Source: Hyperoodon ampullatus
Lineage: Eukaryota; Chordata; Mammalia; Artiodactyla; Ziphiidae
Reading direction: 5' to 3'
DNA: 64,000 bases
NCBI GenBank assembly: GCA_949752795.1
Contig: OX457058.1
Coordinates: 35,032,587 to 35,096,586, forward strand
Under the pieces are notes generated by a model. The model made no database searches. It saw only the letters and a program-made list of their open reading frames with translations, and was not told where the DNA came from. The translations under genes and the position numbers were made by a program. Positions within the stretch are counted from its first letter, which is position 1; every line of letters starts with the position of its first letter. Below, piece by piece: positions 25,629-38,580 of the stretch.

Positions 25629-26817
25629 AAAAGCAGGTGCTCTGACCTCAACTGTGTACCTTGAGTCAGAAGTGGGTGGTCAATAAAGACAAGGGAAGTG
25701 ATTTGATGAAGCCACCTTTTTATGGTTTATGGATGCAAACGATTCTGATAGTTTGGATTAACAAAGCCCCTGTGATGAATTCACAGTGAGCCAACAAAGA
25801 AACATATTGGAAATCCCCTCATCTTTGTTGCTTAATCTGAAAAATGAAGTTAGTGTTGTGAGAATAAATAAAATCACATACAAAAAAAAAACCAGGATCA
25901 GAAATCAAGACTCTCTTAAACCCCCAAACCTTTACAACTCAAGTCTACCATGGTACCTTTAAATATCTTGATCCACACTTGTTATTTTTAAAAGAAATGA
26001 CTAGAAAAATGATGAATGCTGCTAACTGCTTCTAGTTGAAGGGCTTGCCCTGAGAACTATCTGTCCAGGCTTCTTTCGAAAGAGACAGGGTCATGCTAAT
26101 CATCCCAAGAGGTCTCCTTAAATTCTAAGAAGGCCACAAAAGTATTGTTAGGTAAACATGTAATGAGCATTTAGCACAGCTGACTTGGTTATAAATACAT
26201 CAAACTTATGCTTCGAGTTGTATATTATAGTGTATACATACTTTATTCAGTATTCATTTCCTTTGATTAGTCATTATGTTCAGGGCTCATGTTTATATTA
26301 ATACATGTCTACATATGGTCATCAGACCGCACTTAGAGGACCAAAAAAATCCCAATTCTTACAATTGATAATGGAGGTTTTCAGTTTATGGCATCTTGGC
26401 TTCTCGAGTTTATTGCTAGTCAAAACACATTTAATGCTGAAGTTTTGCTACAATAAAATCTCTTTTGCAGGAACCCTCTTATTGTTTCCATTTTTGAAAT
26501 TTTAGGGAAATCTGGAGCTGTGTGCTTGATATAATGCTGAAGCCAAGCTTGCGAAAGGGCTAGAAATTCAGTATTTAAATTTAAATTCAGTATTTAAACA
26601 CCTCTAGGCGATATGCAAGATGGACATTCTGTAATTAAATTCCATTCCACAGCAAAGAGACTTAACAGTACGCTACTGGGTGTTCTCAGTTCTTAACGAT
26701 GCAGCCTTTTGGAGGGTGGCAGTTAATATGGATCTTAAAAAGAACGATTTATTTACTGAAAAGTGAGCTTAATTTCAGGAATATATCTTTGAATAAAAAA
26801 TTAAGAAAACAGGGGGA

Positions 26818-27020
26818 GGGCTTCCCTGGTGGCGCAGTGGTTGGGCGTCCGCCTGCCGATGCAGGGGACGTGGGTTCGTGCCCCAGTCCGGGAGGATCCC
26901 ACATGCCGCAGAGTGGCTAGGCCCGTGAGCCATGGCCGCCGAGCCTGCGCATCTGGAGCCTGTGCTCCGCAACGGGAGAGGCCACAACAGTGAGAGGCCC
27001 GCATATAGCAAAAAAAAAAA
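26818..27020 (+). mobile_element. CHR-2 SINE
   Basis: Complete head, B box 'ggttcgtgccccag', 'caacgggagaggccacaac' and A-tail. The 17-bp duplication 'aaaaaattaagaaaaca' matches exactly at 26795-26811 and 27021-27037. Confidence 0.93.
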
Positions 27021-27469
27021 AAAAAATTAAGAAAACACTTGTATAAATCAAGAAAATAAAGACGCTTCTATATTTAGGTGTTCAGAAATGGTAACTAAAT
27101 CCTTTGTAAATGAAGCCAGTTCATTCTATTCACTGGCAGAGAAGGGTAACTTTCAGAAACACTTCTAGAGCCAATTTTGAGATTGTTCAGAAGGAGATAT
27201 AATCCAAGCAACAGATCTGTCACCTTTGGAGAAATGGCAATATATTTGAGCTCTGTTCTTGGAACCATGCCAGTCTTGAGTATAAAGTTATGTTTAATAC
27301 GCCAGAACATGTATGTATGTAAATGAATATTCTACCTCAAAGTACTCATCTTTACCTAAACTGTTTACTGTGTACTTATTCTGTTTTTAGAGCTTATAAA
27401 ACTCTTTTTAGAGCTGAATGTTAAAGAATTGTCTGTAGTATCACGAGAAAATCAGACCCAGTCACTGCA

Positions 27470-27958
27470 ATTTTTTTTATTTTTTAAAACATCTTTTTGA
27501 TATGCCATAAAATTCACCCATTTAAAATGTAGTTTCATGGCTTCAGCATATCCACAGAATTGGGAAACCATCACCACAATCTAAGTTTAGAATATTTTTG
27601 CCACCCCCCAAAGAAACCCCATATCCGTTAACAACCCAGACCTGCCACCAACCCAATTCACCCCAGCCCTAGGCAACCACCAATCTACTTTCTGTCTCCT
27701 TAGATTTGCTTTTCTCTGGACACTTTATATAAAGACAATCATAAAATATGTGGCCTTTTGTGACTGGCTTCTTTCACTTAGCATAATGTTTTCAGGATCA
27801 TGTCTATTGTAGCATGTGTCAGTACTTCATTCTTTGTTAGAGCCAAATAATATTCCACATATGCCCATTTTATTTATCCATTCATCAGTTAATGGACATC
27901 TGGGCTGTTTTCACGTTATGGCTATTATGAATTATGCTGCTATGAATGTTCAGCACTT
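27470..27958 (-). mobile_element. Old L1M 3' end
   Basis: 'gccataaaattcacccattt', 'ctaggcaaccaccaatctac', 'aatattccacatatgcccat' and 'catctgggctgttttcacg' follow in the order of a reversed L1M 3' region. Confidence 0.75.
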
Positions 27959-29348
27959 CACAGTTTTGAATCCAGGACGCTATTTTACAATGTGATCACT
28001 CAAATGATTCACAAAATTTGGATCTAAATGATTTTCACCTGTTCTCAAACATCAAGTTTGCATTTACAAGGATGAAGATCTACTCTCATCAAGAGCTGTG
28101 GACCTTAAGCCATTTTAAAAAGAAGCCTAAAAAATGTTTTGATGCTTCATTGTAGAGAAAGCCTTGAGTGAACTGACCATTATATGGCTATAAACACTTC
28201 AATATTTTAGTTAAATACATCAGTCACATTCTTTTAGTCATAATTCATATAATAAAGTAAGGGTTGAAAAAGACTTTCCAATAATTGTTCACCCTCATTG
28301 TCCTAAAGATATTCTCTTGCTTCCCTAATTTAGGTCATAATTTACTAAAGAATTTCTTTCTTTTTCCAAGATTTTTATCTATACCATTGGTGACCTTAAA
28401 CATTTTGATATAAACTTTTCTCAAAGGACATTTCTGGTTAGACTATCGGTACTGCAGCCAAAATATACAAACACATATAACACACATGGACAAACACATT
28501 TAAAAGCTACCAAAAATGCTTGTGTCCCTGAGAAATTTTTATGATTTGAAAATCTAAGATGGTGGCTCAGAAAAAAAATGGCAAAATATGTCACATTTTA
28601 ATCCAGTAGACCTTGATTTGTGTGGCTTTAAAACTTTAAGTTACAAATAGTGTTTCGTACTTTTTACAGACGATAGAGCTGAACACAGTAAGCTTCTTCA
28701 AGGCCAGGGTCTCAGTCTTGACAAAAACTCATTTTCCTGGGAAAAAGACTAAGAAAGCCCTGCCTATGGCCACAGGAAATCTTGGGAGAGAAGCAGACAA
28801 ACTTTGGTATTTCTAGTTCCTTTGGGTCCTAAGAGACCAGAAAAGCTAAGACAGAAAGATGCCATGTGACTTTGGCCAAAGAAACAATACAATTTTAATC
28901 CTCTATTGTTTCAGACTCTTAGTATTCTGGGAAACCAGTGTTTACTTTCAGTGCCCCCTAGACCTGAGGTTGTGATATGCTGGCAACGGAGCATGTACTT
29001 GTCAGCTATATTCACTGATACAGCTCTGTGTTTTAAATTTCGTTTTGTTATTTTTTATCCCAAACTGCTAAGATCTCCAGAAGACTCTAGACTCCTAGTT
29101 TACTCTCCACATAAAAAATAGTTTATTTCACATATAACTTGATTTCCTCTCCCATGAGGAGATTAATTTCCCACTAGGGCATGAGAACTAAAAAATTCAG
29201 GGTCATAGATCATTCCCTAGTGATATAGACTATTTCAGACTGGTAGAAGTTCATCTACCTACCCATTAACACAAAGAAATAAATATATATTTTTTGGCTA
29301 AATAAATTTTCAGGAAAGAAAAACATGTTAAGATTAAATTCTACTTAC

Positions 29349-29423
29349 AGAGATGTGCAGGTCCTTTCACTGTAATTCTCACACTTCGACTTCCCAAAGG
29401 AACAGCAATTACATTTTCTTCCC
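29349..29423 (-). CDS. ADAMTSL3: ADAMTSL3 internal exon: start of spacer domain
   Basis: A 75-nt exon made of GG, 24 codons and a final T. The acceptor is 'tgttctttcttag' and the donor is 'gtaagtag'. Joined to the previous exon it reads R-EENVIAVPLGSRSVRITVKG..., the start of the ADAMTS spacer (beta-strand-rich matrix- and heparin-binding region in the family). It ends in phase 1, so T joins TC of the exon at 23141-23298 to encode Phe (PAHLF). The exact phase fit on both sides means no constitutive exon is missing between it and 58436, despite the 29-kb intron full of repeats. No stops or frameshifts are present. Confidence 0.88.
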
Positions 29424-29667
29424 CTAAGAAAGAACACAAGACAAATGTAATAAAACTTGTGCACTAAAGGGCCATCAAAATAAGCAACTCAAAACTGGGA
29501 GCATCTGTAAAGTGTTCTTAACTATATTTCATTTCCATCTTCAGTCAAGAAATCTTTGGAAAGCAGCTACTGTGTATAAGGAATATTAATACTAATCACA
29601 TAATTTCATTTAAATATATTTTTAAAAAACATTAAAGAAAAATTTAAATAAATGCACTGGTCTACTT

Positions 29668-29830
29668 GAGTGAGTCCACAAACTAGGGCCCTCAGGTCAT
29701 ACCCATTCATCTGAGGCTGCTTTTGCCCTACAAAGGCAGAGGTGAGTATTTGTAACAAAGACAATATGGCTCACAAAGCCTAATATATTTACTACCTGGT
29801 CCTGCACCAAAAAATTTCAATAATACCTGG
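29668..29830 (+). mobile_element. hAT-type non-autonomous element, copy C
   Basis: Decayed and shortened copy: 'gtccacaaactagggccctc', 'ggctgcttttgccctacaaa', 'cctaatatatttactacctgg'. It lies about 250 bp from the exon at 29349-29423. Confidence 0.55.
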
Positions 29831-30411
29831 CCTAGATAATTACCTAGTGGAAATCCTGGTCCCTGTAGACTTTTCCTTCATGCCGTTACACATTTTGAAA
29901 TTGATTTTCATTGGCACGTAATAATCTAAGGGCATATGAAATTCTATCCCCCAGTCCCCTATTTGATCATTAAGTGTATTATTAAATGATATTAGTACAT
30001 TGTCAACAATATGAATTACTTCAAGCAGATGTTGTGTTTTGTTTGTTTAACTTACAGAGAAGAATTTGTTTTGAGAGCCTCTGGGGTGAAATTGTTTGAT
30101 CAAAGGATGTCACTATGTTTGCTGACTTGTTCATAAGTTTTATTAAATAAAAATACCTATTTATTACTGAAAATTAGAAAATGCAAAAAAGCATACCAGA
30201 CAAAATGAAACTATTTCCAGAGATCATCACTTCTAACACTTTGAGAAATATCCTTTCTGGATTTTCTGTTTGTTTTTAATATACATACATACAAAAAAAG
30301 CAATGAACACTACTTAAATATACACCATTTGGGGAGGGGTTAAATAAACAATGGTATATCCATATTAAGGAATACTCTACAACTGATAAAAGTTATGATA
30401 AGAAGCCACAT

Positions 30412-31248
30412 TTTTTTAACATCTTTATTGGAGTATAATTGCTTTACAGTGGTGTGTTAGTTTCTGCTTTATAACCGAGTGAATCAGCTATATATATACA
30501 TATATCCCCATATCTCCTCCCTCTTGCATCTCCCTCCCATCCTCCCTATCCCACCCCTCTAGGTGGTCGCAAAGCACCGAGTTGATCTCCCTGTGCTATG
30601 TGGCTGCTTCCCACTAGCTATTTATTTTACATTTGGTAGTGTATATATGTCCATGCCACCCTCTCACTTCATCCCAGCTTACCCTTCCCCCTCCCCATGT
30701 CCTCAAGTCCATTCTCTAGTCTGCATCTTTATTCCTGTCTTGCCCCTAGGTTCTTCAGAACAATTTTTTTTTTTAGATTCCATATATATGTGTTAGCATA
30801 TAGTATTTTTCTCTTTCTGACTTACTTCACTCTGTATGACAGACTCTACATCCATCCACCTCACTACAAATAACTCAATTTTGTTTCTTTTTATGGCTGA
30901 GTAATATTCCATTGTATATAGGTGCCACATCTTCTTTATCCATTCATCTGTCGATGGACACTTAGGTTGCTTCCATGTCCTGGCTATTGTAAACAGAGCT
31001 TCAGTGAACATTGTGGTGCATGACTCTTTTTGAATTATGGTTTTCTCAGGACGTATGCCCAGTAGTGGGATTGCTGGGTCATGTGGTAGTTCTATTTTTA
31101 GTTTTTTAAGGAACGTCCATACTGTTCTCCATAGTGGCTGTATCAATTTACATTCCTACCAACAGTGCATGAGGGTTCCCTTTTCTCCACACCCTCTCCA
31201 GCATTTATTGTTTGTAGATTTTTTTGATGATGGCCAGTCTGACTGGTG
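30412..31248 (-). mobile_element. 5'-truncated L1 with ORF2 C-terminus
   Basis: The 3' end is at the T-run near 30412. A 117-codon minus-strand frame at 30793-31146 reads '[20 protein letters not shown]', the ORF2 C-terminal region; the cysteine motif is lost. The exact 10-bp duplication 'gaagccacat' lies at 30402-30411 and 31249-31258. Confidence 0.93.
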
Positions 31249-31259
31249 GAAGCCACATT

Positions 31260-32529
31260 ACTTGATGTGGAAAGACTGCCAATATATATATTGATTAATG
31301 AAAAAAGAAAGTTAAAAAACAATTATATGGACAATGATCTCTTGAATATGACTTCAAAAGCATAGGCAACAAATGAAAAAAATAAATAAATTGGACTACA
31401 TCAAAATTAAACTTTTGCATATCAAAGGGTACTATCAATACAGTGAAAAGGCCACACATGGAATGGGAGAAAATATTTGTAAATCACATATCAGATATGT
31501 TCTGGTTAATATCCAGAACATATAAAGAATTCCTACAGGGCTTCCCTGGTGGCGCAGTGGTTGAGAGTCCACCTGCCAATGCAGGGGACATGGGTTCGTG
31601 CCCCGGTCCGGGAAGATCCCACATGCCGCGGAGCAGCTGGGCCCATGAGCCATGGCCACTGAGCCTGCATGTCTGGAGCCTGTGCTGCGCAACGGGAGAG
31701 ACCACAACAGTGAGAGGCCCACGTACCGCAAAAAAAAAAAAAAAAAAATTCCTACAACTCAAAAACAATGACAACAGAAAGGAACCCAATTTAAAAATGG
31801 GCAAAGGACTTGAATAGACTTTTTTTCCAAAGAGGATATACAAATGCCAATAAGCACATAAAAACATGCTCAACATCACTAATCATTAGGGAAATGCAAA
31901 TCAAAACCACAAGGAGATACCACTTCACACTCATTAGGCTGGGCATTATTAAAAAAATAAGATAAAATAACAAGTGTTGGTCAGGATGTGAAGAAATTGG
32001 AACCCTTGTGAACAGCTGACGGAAATACAAAATAATGGTTCAACCACCATGGAAAAAAGTTCCTCAAAATATTAAATATAAAAGTACTATATGATTCAGC
32101 AATTCTACTTCTGAGTATACCCAAAAGAACTGAAAGCAGGAAGTCAGATATTTGTACACCCATATTCATAGCAGCTTTATTCACAACAGTCAAAGGTGGA
32201 AGCAACCCAAGTGTGCATCCACAGATGAGTGGAAATCTATCACGTGGTAAATATACACAAGAGAATATTATTCAGCCTTAAAAAGTAAGGCAATTCTGAC
32301 ACATGCTATGTAACATAGATGAACCACAAAGACATTATGCTAAGTGAAATAAGTCAGTCACAAAAGGATAAATACTGTATGATTCCATTTATATGAGGTA
32401 TGTCAAGTTCATAGAGACAGAAAGTAGAATGGTTTTTGCCAGGGGATGGGGTAAGACAGATTATCACAACCTATCTCCAGAACTTTTTTCATTTTGCAAA
32501 ACTGAAAGCCTGAGCCCACTAAACAGTAA
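31260..32529 (+). mobile_element. Old L1M 3' half, hosting a SINE and the TMED2 retrocopy
   Basis: Decayed ORF2 C-terminal sequence in plus orientation ('aatgggagaaaatatttgta', 'ctcaacatcactaatcatta'), then 3' UTR to about 32450. A CHR-2 SINE splits it at 31538. The last about 60 bp before the retrocopy ('ttgcaaaactgaaag') look like L1M 3' UTR in the other orientation. Confidence 0.7.
31538..31746 (+). mobile_element. CHR-2 SINE inside old L1
   Basis: Full-length with A-tail. The exact 10-bp duplication 'aattcctaca' lies at 31528-31537 and 31747-31756. It interrupts an old plus-strand L1 3' segment that continues on both sides. Confidence 0.94.
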
Positions 32530-32552
32530 GTCTCGGAGGTGGCGGCAGCTGA

Positions 32553-33233
<681 letters not shown>

Positions 33234-34622
33234 AAAGCCTTTTGCTGATGATCCTAAACTCATAATTCACTGTTTACCAAGCGTCTTGGTCATAATAATG
33301 TCATTAGTTTCTATGTTTTTATTTTCTAAACTGTACATTCACAGCTTCTGTTTCTTTGTGATTATCAGATATTGGGGGAAAACACTTTTTTAGGAAAGTT
33401 ATAGTGAAATTTGACATGTGATTGGCATGATTTCATATTTGAATTCTTCCTCCATTATACAGGTCCTTCCAGAACTCAAACACTGTAAGTGGAATATAGG
33501 TGCATAGTCCTTATTATATCTTCTTTCCTTTTGTTTTCATAATAAAATGCAGTTTGTTCAGGATAGTACTTTACTGATAGCACTTTACTAAAATGACTGC
33601 ATTCTTGGGATCCCTTATCTTGCAGTTCAAGTCATTAAAGATTCATTTTGTTGAGTCCTTATGAGAAACAACAATCTGAACCTTGACATTTTCTGTCCAG
33701 CCTAATGGCAGAGCTCTGTGACTTAGAGGATGCTACCAGTTTGGTACTTTTATACTTTGTCTATCTGGTTTTTGCTTGAAAGATAAGACTTAAACCAACA
33801 ACCTTTTTCCCCTTTAAAGTTTTACTTTGAACCTTAGAACTCAATCACCTCCACTTAAAATTGTTGACACAAGCAGCTAATAACCATTTTTTGGTTTCTG
33901 CCTAACCTTGTAAGAGGTGTCTATTAAAGCCAATTCTCTGGGTGTTGCAGTGAACGGTGGTTCTTTTTCTTTCCACGCTGGCTCATCCACTTTCTCTACT
34001 CTTGGCACGGAGGAGGTATGCATTCACATAATTGGAAAAATCTGGATTTCTGATGCCAAAGGGTTAAAAGCCTCTTGGATTTCTTTGCAGTGATATACTG
34101 CCACTATTTTATTTTTGATCAGTGGCATCTTGGCCACTGTTTAATTGGTGTACTGAACATTACTGTCAGTACTAGGGTGTTTGTTTGTTTTTCTTGGGTC
34201 TTTCTTTTTTGGCACATGTGAATTTTGTTTTGTATAAAACAAAATGACTTTCTCTTGGCCTCTGATGATGGGTTTAAAATTAAAGGAGCATCTAGTTTTG
34301 GTGTGGGGATGATCCAGGATTATGTTGTGACTGATGTATATTAGCTACTTGTACATTATTTTTGGATCTTTGCAAGGGGAAAACTACAAGTAACGAGTTT
34401 TATACAATTAATTTAAATTTGTTACAGGTTTTCATGTTCAGGATAAACATTTTTTCAACCTTGGGTGAAAATACTTGTAACAGTTTAAGGTGACTGGGTT
34501 TTACCTTAGGACAACTGTTGCATGCCAATTTGTGTGCATGTGTGTGTGAAAACACTTCAAAATTGAGTTAAAAGATGTAAATTTAAAATTGGTTGTATAT
34601 CTAATCTGCCCCAGGTCCAGTA

Positions 34623-34628
34623 AATAAA
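34623..34628 (+). promoter_or_regulatory. Polyadenylation signal of the TMED2 retrocopy
   Basis: AATAAA lies about 10 bases before the A-run that ends the copy. It is inherited from the parental mRNA. Another AATAAA near 33540 could be an alternative internal signal. Confidence 0.7.
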
Positions 34629-34989
34629 CAATACTTTAAAAAAAAAAGCCTCCGTTCTCTTTCACCAAACCATTGACAGTGATTACCTCTGAGGAAAGAA
34701 AAGAGTTCTAGGAGTGCGTGAAGGGAAACATAGTTCTACACGTTTTGAATTTTCTATAATGAAAATGTACTGATGAGTTACTTTTAAAATACCATTTAAA
34801 AACTAAAAACACTATTTACAAAAGAAAAAGAGAGAAAGAAGAAAATAAAGAACCAGGGCCCAAATGTTTTGCTGGATGAGTTTTGCAAAACCTCAAAGCA
34901 AACAAGTAAGTTGCAGATATAGGAAGAATGAAAGTTTCCCAGCAGTGATACACAGCTAAAATAACTCAGATACCCAAATCAAACACAGA

Positions 34990-35960
34990 GATCACATAAA
35001 TAAATATGTGAACTAAATCTTAATTATGACTGTGGATGTAAAAATAATAAATAAAATAACACAAGTAAATTCCAGAACTCTATCATAAGAATGATAAATC
35101 ATGACTAAATAGAGCATATTATAAAAATGAATGATTGAGTCAACATTAGGAAAATTATTAATATAATTGATTATATTAACAGATCAAATGAGTTAAACAT
35201 TATGATCATTTTAATGAATATAAAAAGGTAGCTAACACTAATAAGAACCTGCTATATAAAAAATAAATAAAATTCTAAAATTAAAAAAAAAAGTAGCTAA
35301 CAAAATTCAGCATGCATTACAATGATTCCTTACAAAGCCAGAGATAGAAAAAAACACCCTCAATTTAATAAAGAATCAGAAGCCATGAGCCGACTTAATG
35401 GTGAAACATTAGAATTATTTCCACCATAGTCAGGAACAAAACAAAGATTATCATCATCATTTTTTCCCCACATTCTTACCCTTGTCAATGTAATTAGAAA
35501 ATAAATAACTTAGAGGACTATATATTGGAAATAAAAAAATTTAAAAACCTTATTTGTAAATGATATAACTACTTTAAAATTCAAGAAGAAAAAAACTACT
35601 GTAGACCAATATCCCTAATGAATATATTGTAGATGCAACAAGTCTCAATAAAATACTGGCAAACCAAATTCAGCAGCACTTTAAAATGATCATACACCAT
35701 GATCAAGTGGGCTTTACCCCTGGGGTGCAAGGATGGTTCGACATATACAAATCAACAAATATGATACATCACATTAATAGAGTAAAAGAAAAAAATCATA
35801 TTATCATCTCAACAGACAAAGAGAAAGCATTTGACAAAATTCAATCATGATTAAAAACTCTTAACAAATTAGGCATAGAAGGAACATATCACAAAATAAC
35901 GAAGGGCATATATATTTGTTATATATGACAAACCCACAGCTAACATCATACTCAATGTGT
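34990..35960 (+). mobile_element. Old L1 ORF2 fragments
   Basis: 35585-35960 is a decayed reverse-transcriptase segment ('atgatcaagtgggctttacc' matching DQVGF, then 'cagacaaagagaaagcattt' matching DAEKAF). 35090-35460 is similar but more eroded and holds the 55-bp stub. All frames are broken. Confidence 0.7.
35238..35292 (+). mobile_element. Tiny L1 3' stub of about 55 bp
   Basis: 'ctaataagaacctgctatat' and an A-rich tail, the extreme end of an L1, flanked by the exact 10-bp duplication 'gtagctaaca' at 35228-35237 and 35293-35302. Confidence 0.85.
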
Positions 35961-37398
35961 TTTTTATGTTTTTTCTGTATTTTCCAAATTTTATACAATA
36001 AAAAAATGCACTGATTTTTTTCTATAATGTTATTTTTTAAATTATTCAGGAAATTTTCCAGTGGCTTCAGATTTTAAGATGGCATCTACAATAACAGAGG
36101 GTGACAAGGATCTCCAAGTAGAGTCAGAATGACTACAATTCTTAGTAAGCTGAGGCTGACCAAAATGCTAAGGACAGTAACCAAACACATGTACTTCACT
36201 GTGTCATTATTTAAGGTAGAAGAGTCAATAATATTATGTTGATGAATAACACAGAATACAGACAACTTTTTATTTGCTTCTGACTTCTGTCAAGAAATAC
36301 TTCTATTTAAAAATGATAAAAATAAAGAAACCATAAAATAAACTTTAAATAGGCCCATAGATGTGAAGTCTTCATTTTTCTCTCTTCTGTACTTTCAAAG
36401 TTATCTGTAATGAAAAGGGCCTGGAAGCAATGATTCCCCAGGAATAATAAGTATTGCCTATATCTTGGGCTCTAAATACTATTCCCCACTGAAAAGAACC
36501 AAGGCTCCATGAAAATACAGGCAATTCTAGGTCTGGAGAAGGAAAAAAATTCAAAGAGAGCCTAAAACACCTTGTTGTTTTAGAATGCAAGGCAGTGTTT
36601 AAAATCCAACAGAATTATGTCAAAAGGAGTCACCTTGAACTGCCCCCACTGGCCACATTTTGGACTATATGAGGCCCCAAATGAATACTGTCTATAATAT
36701 TATAAAACATTGAATAAATAAAAATCCCTGAATACAGAGTGAGAAATGAAAAAAATGACTGGGGAGCTTCTTTACAGAAGAATGTCTGCAAGTAAATGTA
36801 GAGGTAATGATAGAATTAGAAAATTACCTTTTGCAACCAAACTCCAGTGTAAGTACTGTTTCAAGCCAGGAGCAACAACAGATGCTAAACCTATCATGTG
36901 AGAAATTGTTGCAAAACAGAATATTTAACACCTTAAGATAACACCCTGCAGGTTTCTTACAAGGAAACATGGATCTACATAACAGAGTGATCTGTATGTC
37001 CCCACCTTAGACAAGTGATCAAACACAGCATTACTAATATTGGGAAGGCTGACATCACACAGATGTTCAATCCAGTTCTAATCAAGCCCTGGACCTCACG
37101 GCTCAGTTTATAGGAAATACTTGAGGGAGATCAACAAATCAAATGGCAATCAGACAAACACAGAATACGGGAAATGCTATAAGACAACTGGGATGAATGC
37201 TTTAAAAAGTCAATATTATGAAAAAAATAAATGGTCTAAATAAAAGAGACATTTATGTAACAAAAATTGTTCTGAAAATAATCAATTAGAAAGCTTTCTT
37301 GAGCTGAAGGAATCCTGTTTGGGTAGATCAACTGGGCCAAGCACTCTCTTAGAAAATCTTTGTGAACTAGGCTATAGTGTCTTTGAGAAGCATTTATC

Positions 37399-37447
37399 CT
37401 GTGTGTGTGCATGTATGTGTGTATGTGTGTGTGTGTATGTGTGTGTT
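37399..37447. repeat. (TG)n microsatellite
   Basis: 'tgtgtgtgc' and 'tgtatgtgtg' units. Confidence 0.85.
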
Positions 37448-37677
37448 CCAACTACCATCCATTGACAATTACACACTTAAGTGAAACCTCTTAGACTAGA
37501 ACCCCTGGCACTTTATTTTAGCCAGATGGTTCAAACTCGGGGGAAATGTGTGTAGAGAGCAATGAACCCCCAGTCGCCTACAGTACTAACCTGTGGGGAA
37601 ATGCACATTGCAGGGCAGCTGGGCAAGGCTAAGATGGAGAAACCTATAAGAGTCCCCACATAAGGCTTTAATGTGCT

Positions 37678-37763
37678 TCCAATGCAGGGGGAGCGGGTTC
37701 AGTCCCTGGTTGGGAAACTAAGATCCCACATGCTGCGGTGTAGCCAAAAAAAAAAAAAAAAAA
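37678..37763 (+). mobile_element. CHR-1-like SINE, 5'-truncated
   Basis: Only the B-box half remains ('gggttcagtccctggttggg', then 'ctaagatcccacatgctgcg') with an 18-A tail. Confidence 0.75.
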
Positions 37764-37924
37764 GAAGTAGGGAAAGGATTCAACGTCCTTAGATTATGGA
37801 AAAGTAATCTATGCTGTATGTACAGTTTTAAATGCCTTCTCCTCCTAAACTGCAATTCCCTTTTGTTTCTGTAACTCTTCTACAGAACAGTTTGATACAT
37901 CTGACGTCCCTGTGGTACTTTTAC

Positions 37925-38100
37925 AGGGCAGTGCCTCCCAGGATCACCTGGAGAACTTATTAAAACAGAGATTCTTGCTCCTCCCACAGAAATACTGACC
38001 CAGAAGTTTAGGGTGAGGCCCAAGAATTTGCCCATCCAGCAGCCTCCATATGATGCTGCTACGGAGCATCTGTGAGCTATGTTTCCAATAGCACTGACCC
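37925..38100 (+). mobile_element. MER5A-like hAT fossil
   Basis: 'caggatcacctggagaactt', 'attaaaacagagattcttg' and 'aggcccaagaatttgccc' in the order of MER5A. Confidence 0.65.
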
Positions 38101-38507
38101 AGGGTGAGGGAAAACTCCAGGTCTTTAGGACAGGAAGCAGGGATGGTTCTGTAGTCACAAACTTTTCAGCATTTCTTTACTGTTCTGCAGGAAATGGCAC
38201 AATTCTAGGTCTGACCAGAAATAAAGTGGGAATCCTTGTGAGGTAGACAATTTTAAGGAGGGAGGGGCCAGCTGTACCAAATGTTCTACCGATGAGGGCT
38301 TAAAGTGCTGATGGATGAAGCAGTAAAAAGCTTGTTAATGGGCTTTGTAAAGGCAGTTTCAACTGGGTAGTAAGCACAGGGGGCTGTGGTTTGAGGACTA
38401 AATGATGACAAAAAAGTAGAAACAGGAAATGTAAACAGTTTTTCCAAAACTTGTCAATAAAGGTAGGTGAAAGATTAGGGTGGTAGCTGGAGATACGGTG
38501 TTTAAAA

Positions 38508-38580
38508 GATGTATATATACACACACATACTAATATACGTATACATATATTATGTATACATATATACACACACACATATT
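38508..38580. repeat. Mixed TA/CA microsatellite
   Basis: 'atatatacacacaca' and 'acatatatacacacac' units. Confidence 0.8.

Larger units (their letters stand above)
23299..29348. other. ADAMTSL3 intron of 6.05 kb
   Basis: Holds old L1M ends (23690, 27470), the palindrome and young L1 stub (25236-25643) and a CHR-2 SINE. 23946-25235, 25644-26794, 27038-27469 and 27959-29348 show no gene or clear repeat. Confidence 0.6.

Noticed and set aside
36830..36887. Possible minus-strand exon (AG before and GT after, open frame 'SVVAPGLKQYLHWSLVAK')
   Set aside because: Weak polypyrimidine tract, no ADAMTSL3 similarity, and the neighbouring exons already join in phase without it. It could be a cryptic exon at most.
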